Shown piece by piece: positions 24,779 to 32,952 of a stretch of 64,000 nt of DNA. This DNA is from Micromonospora echinospora. GTDB taxonomy: Bacteria > Actinomycetota > Actinomycetes > Mycobacteriales > Micromonosporaceae. The notes below the pieces were generated by a model. The model saw only the letters and a list, made by a program, of their open reading frames with translations. It was not told the DNA's origin and ran no database searches. The position numbers and the translations under genes are program-made. The stretch spans positions 868,001 to 932,000 of the forward strand of contig NZ_JACHJC010000001.1 in assembly GCF_014203425.1 (NCBI RefSeq), read 5' to 3'. Positions within the stretch are counted from its first letter, which is position 1; every line of letters starts with the position of its first letter.

Positions 24779-25978
24779 TCAGAAGTCGGCGAACAGGTGC
24801 GGCAGCTCGCGCGGGAAGAGGCGGCGCAGCTCACCTGCTGCGTCCACCGGGACGTCACCCAGGCCGCGTACGACCACCTCGGCCGGGTCGAGCACGCCGT
24901 ACGCCAGGGCGGACAGCCCGGCGGCGGTGAGCCGGGCGGCCGGCAAGCCGCCCTCCGCGGTGGTCTGCGCGGGCAGCACCGCCAGTTTGCCGGTGGTGCC
25001 GTCGAGCAGGTGCCTCCCGGCGAGCCAGCGGTCGCCGACCAGCTCGACCAGCACCCGGCCGACCCCGACCGGCTGGTCGGCGAGCGCGTCCAGGCTGAGC
25101 AGCCGGGCCATCGGCGCGGTCGGGTCGGGCCGGGCCACCCGTGCCTCCACCTGTACGTCGAGGTCGGTGAGCCACAGCTCGGGCAGTTCGTCAGGGGGAA
25201 TCTGGACGCTGATCCGGGCGACCTGGTCGACGTGCCGGGCGAAGAACTGGAGCACCGACGTCCGCGCGTGCGGGTCGTCGACGAGCAGGTCGTCGGCGTG
25301 CAGCGTGCCGGCGTGGTCGTCGATGCGGTAGGTGACAGCGCCGACCGTCTCGCCGCCGCGCACCACGCTGACCAGCCAGCGGTCGTCCCGGTCGCGCAGC
25401 CCGACCGCCCGGAAGTCCGGGAAGACCGCGAAGCCGTGCCGTTCGCGCAGGCAGCGCTCGGTGTACGCGCGCCACCGCGCGTACCCCGCGCCGATCCGCT
25501 CCCAGACCAGCTCGTCGGGCAGTTCGGCCCGCAGCAGCGGCGCCAGGTCCGCCGGGTTGAAGACAGCGGTACGCCGCCGGGGCAGCCCGATGTAGCCGAA
25601 GCGCTCGTAGAACGAGGCGCGGAACGGGTGCAGCGCGCTGAGCTGCTGCCCCTCGTCCCGCATGCCGTCGAGGAGCTGCTGCATCAGCGTGCGGACGTGC
25701 CCGCGCCGGCGGGCCAGCGGATGGGTGGCCACACCTGCGACACCGGCCATCGGCAGCACCGCGCCGCGCAGGTTCTGCCGCATCGGGATCGCCGAGGCCG
25801 CCGCCGCGGTGACCCCGTCCTCCTCGGCCACGAGCGTCGTGTTCCCGGCGTTGTACGGCAGGTAGGCGCGGAACTGGTCGGTCCGGGAGGCGCCCATCGG
25901 CGAGGCCTCGAACGCGTACGCCTGGAGCGGGAAGCTGGTGGTCAGTCGTTCATCGGCGGCCAGCCGGCGGATGTGCAT
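24779..25978 (-). CDS. Eis-like GNAT N-acetyltransferase
   Basis: A 399-residue protein of Eis size and layout. It has an N-terminal GNAT domain with the acetyl-CoA loop GVAGVATHPLARRRGHVRTLM, a second GNAT-like domain (FYERFGYIGLPRRR onwards), and a C-terminal SCP2-like domain ending in the conserved free carboxyl-terminal phenylalanine (HLFADF). Eis proteins acetylate amines on aminoglycosides, peptides or polyamines, and use the C-terminal carboxylate in catalysis. Here it could confer some aminoglycoside tolerance, but the substrate range cannot be read from the sequence. Confidence 0.9.
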   Translation of the reverse strand: MHIRRLAADERLTTSFPLQAYAFEASPMGASRTDQFRAYLPYNAGNTTLVAEEDGVTAAAASAIPMRQNLRGAVLPMAGVAGVATHPLARRRGHVRTLMQQLLDGMRDEGQQLSALHPFRASFYERFGYIGLPRRRTAVFNPADLAPLLRAELPDELVWERIGAGYARWRAYTERCLRERHGFAVFPDFRAVGLRDRDDRWLVSVVRGGETVGAVTYRIDDHAGTLHADDLLVDDPHARTSVLQFFARHVDQVARISVQIPPDELPELWLTDLDVQVEARVARPDPTAPMARLLSLDALADQPVGVGRVLVELVGDRWLAGRHLLDGTTGKLAVLPAQTTAEGGLPAARLTAAGLSALAYGVLDPAEVVVRGLGDVPVDAAGELRRLFPRELPHLFADF

Positions 25979-26030
25979 CCATTCATCCCAACCGCACCGG
26001 GCGCGGTCCGCAACCGGAAAGGCCGCCCGC

Positions 26031-26750
26031 TCATGCCTCGGTGACGTCCGAGATGACCACCGTCACGTTGTCCGGCGCGCCGGCCTGGTGGGCCAGCTTC
26101 ACCAGTTGCTCGCCGCACTGCTGGCGGTCGCCGTACGTGGCGAGCGCCGCCGCGATGGCGGCGTCCTCCACGTAGTCGGAGAGGCCGTCGCTGCACAGCA
26201 GCAGCCGGTCGCCGGGGAACACGGTGAGCGCCCCGACTGCGGGTGGCGCGTCGGAGCCCTGCACCGCTCGGGTGACGAGTGAGCGCTGCGGGTGGTGCCG
26301 GGCCTGGTCGCGGGAGAGCGCGCCCTGGTCGACGAGCGCCTGCACGAACGTGTCGTCGCGGGTGAGCTGGGTCAGCTCGTGGTCGCGCAGCAGGTAGCAG
26401 CGGGAGTCGCCGACCTGGGCGAGCACCAGGGTGTCGCCGGCGAGCAGGGCGGCGGTCAGCGTCGTACCCATGCCGTCCCGGGCCGGGTCGACAGTGATGG
26501 CCGCGCGGATGCGCTGGTTTGCGGTGCTGACCACGGCGCGCAGCGCGTCGGCCGCCTCGTCGGCGCCGGTGGGCGGGGTCAGCTCGTCCAGGATCCGGAT
26601 GACGATCTCGCTGGCCACCTCGCCGGCGGGGAGCCCGCCCATGCCGTCGGCCACCGCCACGAGGCGGTCACCGGCGAGGGCGGAGTCCTCGTTGTTGGTC
26701 CGGACCAGGCCGACGTCGTTGAGGATGGCCGAGCGGAGGATGAGCGTCAT
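26031..26750 (-). CDS. PP2C-family serine/threonine phosphatase
   Basis: A 239-residue single-domain PPM phosphatase. Metal-binding motifs are intact: RTNNEDS, VADGMGG, MGTTLTAALL, VGDSRCYLLR, LLCSDGLSDYV and GAPDNVTVVI. It resembles the catalytic half of PstP but has no membrane segment. It would dephosphorylate Ser/Thr kinase targets in the cytoplasm. No kinase gene is adjacent. It is the leftward neighbour of an XRE regulator, 93 bases away. Confidence 0.93.
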   Translation of the reverse strand: MTLILRSAILNDVGLVRTNNEDSALAGDRLVAVADGMGGLPAGEVASEIVIRILDELTPPTGADEAADALRAVVSTANQRIRAAITVDPARDGMGTTLTAALLAGDTLVLAQVGDSRCYLLRDHELTQLTRDDTFVQALVDQGALSRDQARHHPQRSLVTRAVQGSDAPPAVGALTVFPGDRLLLCSDGLSDYVEDAAIAAALATYGDRQQCGEQLVKLAHQAGAPDNVTVVISDVTEA

Positions 26751-26843
26751 GAGGACAAGCTTGCCAAGAAGAACGGCTCCGCGTCTCTACGCGGTGGCGG
26801 GTCTGCTGAAAGAAATGTCATCCGCTTGCATCCTGGGTATGTG

Positions 26844-27407
26844 TCAACTGTCCGGTGTGGACGGCCGAGGATAACGCAGCAGCAGGCTCGCGTGGACCTC
26901 CTCCTCGCCCACCACCGCGTACGTGTGCGGCACGTCGGAGATCCACCGCAGGTAGCCGCCCGGACCGGCGGTCAGCGGGGCGTCGACCGGGCCGGCGCGC
27001 AGGACGCCGGAGAAGACGGTCACATGCTCGGTCACGCCGCTGGAGTGGGCGGGGGAGAGCTGCGCCGGGCCGGGGGTGACCCACATCCGGTACAGCTCGT
27101 AGGTCGCCTCCCGGTCGCCGAAGACCTCCAGCAGCGTTGCGCCGACAGCGGCCCCGCGTACCGTCGGTGCCTGTTCGGGTGCGGAGAGTACGGCGGTCAG
27201 CGGCACGCCGAGCTGCGCGGTGATCGCGTACAGGGTCTCCAGCCGGGGGTTGCGTACGCCGTTCTCCAGGCCGGAGAGCGTGGCCTTGCCGACGCCCGCG
27301 AGGCGGGCCAGCTCGGACAGGGAGATCCCACGTTCCGCGCGCAGCGCGCGGATGCGCCGGCCGACCTCCTGTGCGCTCCGGTCACCGGCTGGTGGGGCAC
27401 CTGTCAT
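26844..27407 (-). CDS. XRE-family regulator with C-terminal cupin sensor domain
   Basis: A 187-residue two-domain regulator. An N-terminal Cro/C1 helix-turn-helix (RIRALRAERGISLSELARLAGVGKATLSGLENG) is joined to a small cupin-like beta barrel (TEHVTVFSGVLRAGPVDAPLTAGPGGYLRW). It is divergent from a BenE-type transporter, and the 57-base intergenic region holds a perfect 8-bp inverted repeat. It most likely represses the transporter and binds a related small molecule through the cupin domain. Confidence 0.92.
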   Translation of the reverse strand: MTGAPPAGDRSAQEVGRRIRALRAERGISLSELARLAGVGKATLSGLENGVRNPRLETLYAITAQLGVPLTAVLSAPEQAPTVRGAAVGATLLEVFGDREATYELYRMWVTPGPAQLSPAHSSGVTEHVTVFSGVLRAGPVDAPLTAGPGGYLRWISDVPHTYAVVGEEEVHASLLLRYPRPSTPDS

Positions 27408-27429
27408 GGGGCTATGGTGCTACACCGTG

Positions 27430-27449
27430 CCGTTCCGTAAACGGAACGG
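27430..27449. promoter_or_regulatory. Operator for the XRE-cupin regulator
   Basis: CCGTTCCG-TAAA-CGGAACGG is a perfect 8-bp inverted repeat centred between the divergent regulator and transporter genes, 15 bases before the transporter start. Its position over both promoters suggests dual control. Confidence 0.75.
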
Positions 27450-27464
27450 GCGGAGGGGGGAAGC

Positions 27465-28679
27465 GTGGCCGGTCGACTCCAGCCTGTGCTGGCCGGCGTG
27501 GTGACCGCACTGGTCGGCTTCGCCAGCTCGTTCACAGTCGTCCTGGCCGGGCTGCGCGCGGTCGGCGCCGACCGGGACCAGGCGGCCTCCGGCCTGCTCG
27601 CGCTCTGCGTCGCCAGCGGCGCCTGCGCGGTCTGGCTCGGCCTGCGGCACCGGCTGCCGCTGTCGATCGCCTGGTCCACGCCGGGCGCGGCGCTGCTCGT
27701 GGCCACCGGACCGGTCACCGGCGGCTGGCCCGCCGCGGTCGGCGCCTTCCTGCTCGCCGGCCTGCTGATCGTCGCCGCCGGGCTGATCCCCGCGCTCGGC
27801 CGCGCGGTCGCCGCGATCCCCGCCCCGATCGCCTCCGCCATGCTCGCCGGGGTGCTGCTGCCGTTGTGTACGGCACCCGTACGCGCCCTCGTGGAGGTGC
27901 CCCGGCTGGCCGGGCCGGTGGTGCTGGTCTGGCTGCTGCTGCACCGGTTCGCCCGCCGCTGGGCGGTACCCGGCGCGCTCGCCGTGGCAGTGGTGGCGAT
28001 CGCGCTCACCACCTCCGGCCCGGCGCGGTTGGACGCCGCGCCGGTCGTCGCGCTCACCGCGCCGGCCTGGACGCTGCCCGCCGTCGTCGGGCTCGCGCTG
28101 CCGCTGTTCCTGGTCACCATGGCCGCCCAGAACGTGCCCGGCACCGCGGTGCTCGCCGGGTACGGCTACCGGGCCCCGCTGGGCTCGGCGCTGCGGGTGA
28201 CCGGGCTCGCCACCGCCCTCGGCGCTCCGGCCGGCGGGCACGCGGTGAACCTGGCCGCGATCACCGCCGCCCTGGCCGCCGGGCCGGACGCCCACCCGGA
28301 CCCGGAACGGCGCTGGATCGCCTCGGTCACCGCCGGGATCGGCCTGGCGCTGCTCGGCCTCGGCGCGGGCGTGGCCACCACCCTGGTGCTGCTCTCCCCG
28401 CCGGTGCTGGTCGAGGCCGTCGCCGGCCTCGCGCTGCTCGGCGCGCTGGCCGGGGCGGTCGCGGCGGCGGTGGCCCAACCGGACGCGCGGGAAGCAGCGG
28501 TGGTGACGTTCGTGGTCACCGCCTCCGGGATCAGCCTGCTCGGGGTGGGCGGCGCGTTCTGGGGTCTGGTGGCCGGCTGGCTGATGCTGCTGCTCTTCCG
28601 GCGCCGCGCTGCAGTGCCCCCGCCGGCCGGGCCGCCCGAGGCGGAAGCCGCCTCGCCGCTTCCCAGCCGGACCGGGTGA
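27465..28679 (+). CDS. benE: BenE-family benzoate/H+ symporter-like permease
   Basis: A 404-residue membrane protein starting at GTG with GGAGGGGGG upstream. It has about 12 hydrophobic segments. The conserved BenE features are visible: WSTPGAALLVATG near residue 68, IPAPIASAMLAGVLLPL, FLVTMAAQNVPGTAVL and the GAPAGGHAVNLAAITAA motif. BenE proteins import benzoate with protons. No benzoate catabolic genes are in the window, so the substrate may be another aromatic or purine-like acid. Control by the divergent XRE-cupin protein is likely. Confidence 0.88.
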   Translation: MAGRLQPVLAGVVTALVGFASSFTVVLAGLRAVGADRDQAASGLLALCVASGACAVWLGLRHRLPLSIAWSTPGAALLVATGPVTGGWPAAVGAFLLAGLLIVAAGLIPALGRAVAAIPAPIASAMLAGVLLPLCTAPVRALVEVPRLAGPVVLVWLLLHRFARRWAVPGALAVAVVAIALTTSGPARLDAAPVVALTAPAWTLPAVVGLALPLFLVTMAAQNVPGTAVLAGYGYRAPLGSALRVTGLATALGAPAGGHAVNLAAITAALAAGPDAHPDPERRWIASVTAGIGLALLGLGAGVATTLVLLSPPVLVEAVAGLALLGALAGAVAAAVAQPDAREAAVVTFVVTASGISLLGVGGAFWGLVAGWLMLLLFRRRAAVPPPAGPPEAEAASPLPSRTG

Positions 28680-28685
28680 CAACAG

Positions 28686-30593
28686 TCATCCCATGGCGGT
28701 CTGCTGAGGCGGCAGCCGCAGTTCGAGCTCGATGCTCTGAACCTCCTCCTGACCCACAGTTATCGGTTCCGGCCGCCCGATCTGATAACCCTGGGCGAAG
28801 TCGACCTCCGCGGCGCGCAGAAGGTCAAGGGTCTCCTGGTCCTGGACGTACTCCGCGGCGACCCGGATGCCGAGCGTGTGGCACAGCTCGACGAGCGCCG
28901 ACACCACAGCCCGATCGGCCGGCGACCGGCAGAGGTCGACGATGAACGCGCCGTCGATCTTCACCAGGTCCACCGGCAGGTATTTGAGTTGGGCGAGAGC
29001 GCCGTATCCGGTGCCGAAGTCGTCGAGCGCCAGGTGGCAGCCGACTTCTCTGATCCCGGTGGCGAATGCCACCGCCTCGTTGCGATTCTCGATGAGCGCG
29101 GTCTCGGTGATTTCGAACGTCAGGCATTCCGGCTTGACGTGATGCCGGTGGATCGCCTCGGTCACGAAGGCGAGCAGTCCCGGGTCGGCGAGCGACTTCC
29201 CGGAAATGTTTACCTGGTAATGGGAGGTCTGTGCCCCGCGGCCGATCAGTTCCAGAGCGTGGTCAATCACCCACTTGTCCACCGACAGGATCTCGCCGAC
29301 CCGCTCGGCCATGTCGAGAAAGGCCCACGGCGCGACCGGCTCGCCGGTGTCGCTGCGAACGCGCAGCAGGATCTCGTGGCGGGCGACCTGATTGAGCCCG
29401 AGATCGATGATGGGCTGGGCGTAGAGGGCGAACCGGTTGGCCGCGACGGCGCGACGAATCCGCCGTCGGCACCGGTCCGTCCGTTCCCTCTCGGCGACCG
29501 GCTGCTCCAGCACCTTGACGGCGGTGGCGTTGCGGTGCGCGTCGCGGGCCGCGTGCTCGCCGTCCACGAGAAGGTCGAATCCGGTGTCCGGGATGTCGTT
29601 GCCGAAATGGACCACACCCGCCGAGGTGTTGAGCCGCAGTGGCTTCTGCCGGACGCTGAAGAGATGGTTCCGGAACTTGTCCACGATCCGGGCGGCCAGG
29701 GTCTCGGCGGTCTCCGCGTCGTCGCGGGGGGCGAGCAGTAGGCCCCACGAGCCGGAGCCCACCAGGCCGCTGGTGACGTCGTCCCCGACGACTGTGCGCA
29801 GGGTCCGGGCGATCTCCGCCGTCAACTGGTCCCGGTCCTCGTCGGTGAGCGGCGCGTCGGGCAGCCGGGTGGCCGGCTCGGTCGCCACGACGATCAGGGC
29901 GCCGCCCGTGGTACGCCGCGCCCGGTCGACCTCGTCGATCACGTAGCCGCGAGTCTGGAGCCCGGTGAGCACGTCCCGTACGGCCGGGTCTGCGCCGAGC
30001 ATCCGGCTGCGCACGGCGAGCCGGCGCTGCTCCTGGCGGGCGAGTTCGAGCGCGGTGATGTCCTCGCCCGTGGCGATGACGCCCACCGGCCGACCCGCGT
30101 CGGTCAGGAGCTCAAGGTGGCAGTACACGTGGCGGATGCTGCCTCCGGGCTGGACCACCCGGAAGCCGATCTCGTCGGGGCGGCCCTGCTCCCACGCCGT
30201 CCGCGCCGCGGCGAGGACGCGCTCGACATCGGCGGGATGAACGAGTTCGAAGAGCGCCCGCGGGGTGAGGCGGAGCGTTCCCGGCGCGTGTCCGACGATC
30301 ATCGCCATCTCGTCGGACCAGGAGAGCCGCTCGAAGCGCTCCGTCCTGCCGTCACCGAACAGCCAGGTGACGGTGCCCTGCTTCGCCAACTGGGCGGCGC
30401 GGGTGACCCGGGTGGCCTCGTCGGCGTCCCAGGTCAGGGGATCGGCAAGGTCGGTGTCCACGATGATCTGGTAGCCCTCGGAGAGGGAGAGGTCGTGCTG
30501 ACTCTGCACGGTCCGCGCGACACGGCGGGCGCGGGCGAGCTCCAGAGGGCTGGGCGTGGTCTCGGCGAGCGCCAGGATGTCATCGAGATCCAC
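28686..30593 (-). CDS. Cyclic-di-GMP signalling protein: PAS, degenerate GGDEF, EAL
   Basis: A 635-residue cytoplasmic protein. A PAS domain (about 85-190: WSDEMAMIVGHAPGTLRLTPRALFELVHPADVERV) is followed by a GGDEF-like domain whose active site reads GSGSW instead of GGDEF, so cyclase activity is not expected. The C-terminal EAL domain has Glu407 in the EIL motif, NISG, ITETA, DDFGTGYG, KIDGAFI and the AAEYV glutamate, so c-di-GMP phosphodiesterase activity is likely. It starts at GTG, with AGGGGG six bases upstream, and overlaps the sigma factor gene by 14 bases, so it is the last gene of that operon. The PAS domain may sense a small molecule or redox state and tune the EAL domain. Confidence 0.93.
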   Translation of the reverse strand: MDLDDILALAETTPSPLELARARRVARTVQSQHDLSLSEGYQIIVDTDLADPLTWDADEATRVTRAAQLAKQGTVTWLFGDGRTERFERLSWSDEMAMIVGHAPGTLRLTPRALFELVHPADVERVLAAARTAWEQGRPDEIGFRVVQPGGSIRHVYCHLELLTDAGRPVGVIATGEDITALELARQEQRRLAVRSRMLGADPAVRDVLTGLQTRGYVIDEVDRARRTTGGALIVVATEPATRLPDAPLTDEDRDQLTAEIARTLRTVVGDDVTSGLVGSGSWGLLLAPRDDAETAETLAARIVDKFRNHLFSVRQKPLRLNTSAGVVHFGNDIPDTGFDLLVDGEHAARDAHRNATAVKVLEQPVAERERTDRCRRRIRRAVAANRFALYAQPIIDLGLNQVARHEILLRVRSDTGEPVAPWAFLDMAERVGEILSVDKWVIDHALELIGRGAQTSHYQVNISGKSLADPGLLAFVTEAIHRHHVKPECLTFEITETALIENRNEAVAFATGIREVGCHLALDDFGTGYGALAQLKYLPVDLVKIDGAFIVDLCRSPADRAVVSALVELCHTLGIRVAAEYVQDQETLDLLRAAEVDFAQGYQIGRPEPITVGQEEVQSIELELRLPPQQTAMG

Positions 30594-31203
30594 GGCTGGC
30601 CCCCTGCCGTCGGTCGCTCTCCGATCGGGTGAAGCCGGCTTTCTCCGCCAGTTCGCACAGCCCTTTCTTGGCGGCGGCCTTGTAGGAGCGGACGCTGTTC
30701 TCGGTCAGTCCGAGGATGCGGGCGATCTCCTGGTTGGAGAAGCCCTCCTTCGACATCTGGAACACTTCGGCGTGCCGTACCGGCAGCTGGTGCAACCAGC
30801 CGCGCAGCGTCTCCTGCGCCTCCCACGCGTCCGCGATGTCCGAGTGGGACGAGGGCGGGAGGTCCTCCGGCGCCACCGCGGCTTCCCGCTGGCGCCGGTC
30901 GTGATCCTTCATGATCTTGAATCGGGCCGTGCGGATGATCCAGCCGATCGGCCGGACGTGGTCACGAAGCTTGGGCCATTCGACCAGACCGTGCAGAAAG
31001 GCTTCGTGAAGCGCGTCCTCCACCGCCTGGCGATCCCGGCATCTCGCCCTGAGGATCCGTTCCACTGTGTGGTACGAGCCTTCGGTGAATTCGGCGAACT
31101 CCCGGTCGTGAACGGCCTTCAGGCGGGCCGCCTCGGCCTCGCGCAGAGCGTCGTTGTCGTCGGGATTCGGCGTCAGAGCGGCTGTGCCCTTGATGTCGGT
31201 CAC
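30580..31203 (-). CDS. ECF-type RNA polymerase sigma factor
   Basis: A 207-residue protein. I chose the GTG at 31203, which overlaps the upstream gene's TGA (GTGA) and has GGAGG four bases before it. Region 2 (AVEDALHEAFLHGLVEWPKLRDHVRPIGWIIRTARFKIMKDHDR) binds core polymerase and the -10 box; region 4 (LHQLPVRHAEVFQMSKEGFSNQEIARILGLTENSVRSYKAAAKKGL) recognises the -35 box. It lacks region 3, as ECF sigma factors do. It has an N-terminal extension of about 25 residues. It lies between a small membrane protein, which may act as its regulator, and a c-di-GMP phosphodiesterase. Confidence 0.9.
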   Translation of the reverse strand: MTDIKGTAALTPNPDDNDALREAEAARLKAVHDREFAEFTEGSYHTVERILRARCRDRQAVEDALHEAFLHGLVEWPKLRDHVRPIGWIIRTARFKIMKDHDRRQREAAVAPEDLPPSSHSDIADAWEAQETLRGWLHQLPVRHAEVFQMSKEGFSNQEIARILGLTENSVRSYKAAAKKGLCELAEKAGFTRSESDRRQGASRGSR

Positions 31204-31493
31204 GCCGCCTCCTCGACGGCCCCGGGCTTCGACGCGCTGCGCCCGCCCAGCTCGACCTCCCGATGTCCGTCGCGATCGCGCTCCACGATCCGTACGACGT
31301 CGTGGTCGGCCTCCGCGAGCCGGATCAGCCACGTCACCCGGGCTGTGGTGCGTGTTGTCGCCTCGCGTTCCTCGTTCATTCGGGCGCGGTGTGCCACGTA
31401 GGCTCGCACCAGGCCCGCCACCGCTCCGGCGACGGCAGTGGCAACGGCCACCACCTGATATCCGGTGAGCGGTTCCGCCAGCGCTTCGTTCAT
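31200..31493 (-). CDS. Small membrane protein encoded ahead of a sigma factor
   Basis: A 97-residue protein with GAGGGGG four bases before the ATG at 31493. One hydrophobic segment (YQVVAVATAVAGAVAGLVRAYV, residues about 12-33) is followed by a charged cytoplasmic-type tail (HRARMNEEREATTRTTARVTWLIRLAEADHDVVRIVERDRDGHREVELGG). Its TGA overlaps the sigma factor's GTG, so production is coupled. It could be a membrane-tethered partner of the sigma factor, but it has no zinc-binding anti-sigma motif, so that is inference only. Confidence 0.7.
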   Translation of the reverse strand: MNEALAEPLTGYQVVAVATAVAGAVAGLVRAYVAHRARMNEEREATTRTTARVTWLIRLAEADHDVVRIVERDRDGHREVELGGRSASKPGAVEEAA

Positions 31494-31727
31494 TGTTCCC
31501 CCTCGGCCCCCTTGGTTCGCCAATTACTATCCGTGGCGAGAGGCCGATGTAGATACCAGAACACGCGCAATGTTTTTGAAGATCAACGATCAAGTCGTTC
31601 ATCAGCGATTAAAGCGCAAAGTCATGGCATTGGGACTCTGCGCAAGGGGATTGACGGGCGGCTTTTCCGGGCAACTTGCATTGATCACCTATTACTGCGG
31701 GTGACAAATCCATCACCTCGGCGGGCG
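31494..31727. promoter_or_regulatory. AT-rich upstream region of the sigma factor operon
   Basis: This 234-base region is visibly richer in A and T than its surroundings, especially 31550-31690. It probably holds the promoter of the leftward small membrane protein-sigma-EAL operon. I cannot place -35/-10 boxes with confidence and see no reading frame that looks genuine. Confidence 0.4.
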
Positions 31728-32093
31728 TCACTCCTCGGCGGGAAGCTCCGCGGCCGGAACGGTGAGGCGTACCGCGCCGTCGCTCACCGCCGCGATCCGG
31801 TCGGCGAGTACGTAGACCGCGCCGGTGCGGACCAGATCGGTGGAGACCTTGAGGTAGCCGTCGCGCAGCAGCCGCGCGGCCAGGTCGGCCGGTACGTCCG
31901 GCTCCTCCACCGCCGCCGACTCGATCAGCTCGTCCAGGCTGCTGCCCGGGTCGACAGGGGCGGGCGCCTGCACGGTCACCGCGGCCGGGTCGCCGCGCTG
32001 GACGAGATCGACTGTGCCCACCTCGACGCCCGCGGAGTCGACCACCCGCATGCCGGTGGTGATCCGGGAGACGGTGTCCTGCTGCTGGCTCAT
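31728..32093 (-). CDS. PRC-barrel-like small protein
   Basis: A 121-residue soluble protein. Its N-terminal half (ITTGMRVVDSAGVEVGTVDLVQRGDPAAVTVQAP) resembles a PRC-barrel or DUF2171 fold, a small beta barrel found in RNA- and photosynthesis-related proteins and in many stress-linked small proteins. The C-terminal half (DGYLKVSTDLVRTGAVYVLADRIAAVSDGAVRLTVPA) repeats a similar strand pattern. There is no strong Shine-Dalgarno sequence before the ATG. Role unknown. Confidence 0.6.
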   Translation of the reverse strand: MSQQQDTVSRITTGMRVVDSAGVEVGTVDLVQRGDPAAVTVQAPAPVDPGSSLDELIESAAVEEPDVPADLAARLLRDGYLKVSTDLVRTGAVYVLADRIAAVSDGAVRLTVPAAELPAEE

Positions 32094-32122
32094 GCAGCAG
32101 CGGTTCCCGGGCCACGCGGACG

Positions 32123-32371
32123 CTAAACGGACGGGGCCCAGCCGCCCGGCGGGCGGGGGGACAGCTCGCGCCAGGTGTCGGTGCCGTCCAGCAACGCCCG
32201 GACCGTCTCCTCCGCCTCCTCGACGCTGGCGTGCTCGTAGAACCGGGAAACTCCCTCGGCGCCGCCGGCCCGCTGCTCCACGTGCCAGCGGTCGCCGTCC
32301 ACCCGGAGGAAGACGTCGCGCCGGGCGAGCCGTCCCCATTTCCCGTTCCACCAGTGCCTACGCTGCTCCAT
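32123..32371 (-). CDS. Conserved hypothetical protein preceded by a perfect LexA box
   Basis: An 82-residue basic and aromatic-rich protein (HWWNGKWGRLARRDVFLRVDGDRWHVEQRAGGAEG...). No known domain, signal peptide or membrane segment. On the minus strand the only plausible promoter is a TAGAGT -10 box six bases before the ATG, immediately downstream of an 18-base perfect LexA palindrome at 32383-32400. This points to a leaderless, DNA-damage-inducible gene. Function unknown. Confidence 0.7.
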   Translation of the reverse strand: MEQRRHWWNGKWGRLARRDVFLRVDGDRWHVEQRAGGAEGVSRFYEHASVEEAEETVRALLDGTDTWRELSPRPPGGWAPSV

Positions 32372-32382
32372 GCCCGGACTCT

Positions 32383-32400
32383 ATCGAACATGTGTTCGAT
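32383..32400 (-). promoter_or_regulatory. LexA (SOS) box
   Basis: ATCGAACATGTGTTCGAT is an 18-base perfect palindrome that contains the actinobacterial/Bacillus-type LexA consensus CGAAC-N4-GTTCG. It lies 12 bases upstream of the start of the 82-residue protein and overlaps its promoter. Confidence 0.88.
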
Positions 32401-32405
32401 ACACG

Positions 32406-32436
32406 TCGGCCCCCGCGGGATTCCCGCGAGGGCCGA
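32406..32436 (-). terminator. Hairpin terminator of mscL
   Basis: Arms TCGGCCC and GGGCCGA enclose an inner CGCGGGA/TCCCGCG stem with a single mismatch pair between them; the hairpin lies 12 bases beyond the mscL stop codon on the minus strand. Confidence 0.8.
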
Positions 32437-32448
32437 TCGGTTATGGCG

Positions 32449-32904
32449 TCAGCGCGGCGCGGGCGGCTCCTGCCGGCGGCCGAGCACGTCGTCCAGGGCG
32501 CTGCGCTGCCCGGGCGTGCCGTGGTTGCCGGCGAGCAGCGCGTCCCGGATCTCGGTGAGCAGCTTGACCTCCTCGCTCGGGGCCGAGGGCGGCGGCTCCT
32601 CGCCGCGCTGCCGGCGCTCGGCCAGCTTGTTCATCGGGAAGACCACCAGGAAGTACAGAACGGCGGCGGTCAGCAGGAAGGTGATCGCCGCGTTGACGAA
32701 GTCCACCCAGGGGAACTTCACGTCACCGATCGTCCAGGTTCCCGACTTGAGTTCACTGCCACCGCTGGCCAGCTTGATCAGCGGCTTCAGGAACGAGCCT
32801 GTGAAGGCCGTGACCACGCCGGTGAACGCGGCGCCGATGACGACACCGACCGCCAGGTCGACGACGTTGCCGCGCATGATGAAGTCTTTGAAGCCCTTGA
32901 GCAT
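32449..32904 (-). CDS. mscL: Large-conductance mechanosensitive channel MscL
   Basis: A 151-residue protein with AGGAG five bases before the ATG at 32904. The family's hallmark N-terminus (LKGFKDFIMRGNVVDLAVGVVIGAAFTGVVTAF) forms S1 and TM1; TM2 is VNAAITFLLTAAVLYFLVVFPMN, followed by the cytoplasmic helix bundle (EVKLLTEIRDALLAG). It forms a homopentameric pore that opens under membrane tension on osmotic downshock. Its length and motifs are normal. It has its own terminator; the upstream neighbour is a tnpB gene on the same strand. Confidence 0.97.
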   Translation of the reverse strand: MLKGFKDFIMRGNVVDLAVGVVIGAAFTGVVTAFTGSFLKPLIKLASGGSELKSGTWTIGDVKFPWVDFVNAAITFLLTAAVLYFLVVFPMNKLAERRQRGEEPPPSAPSEEVKLLTEIRDALLAGNHGTPGQRSALDDVLGRRQEPPAPR

Positions 32905-32952
32905 CCGTACTCCTGTGCCCTGATGAGTCTGTGTCGGGGACAACCTATGCCG

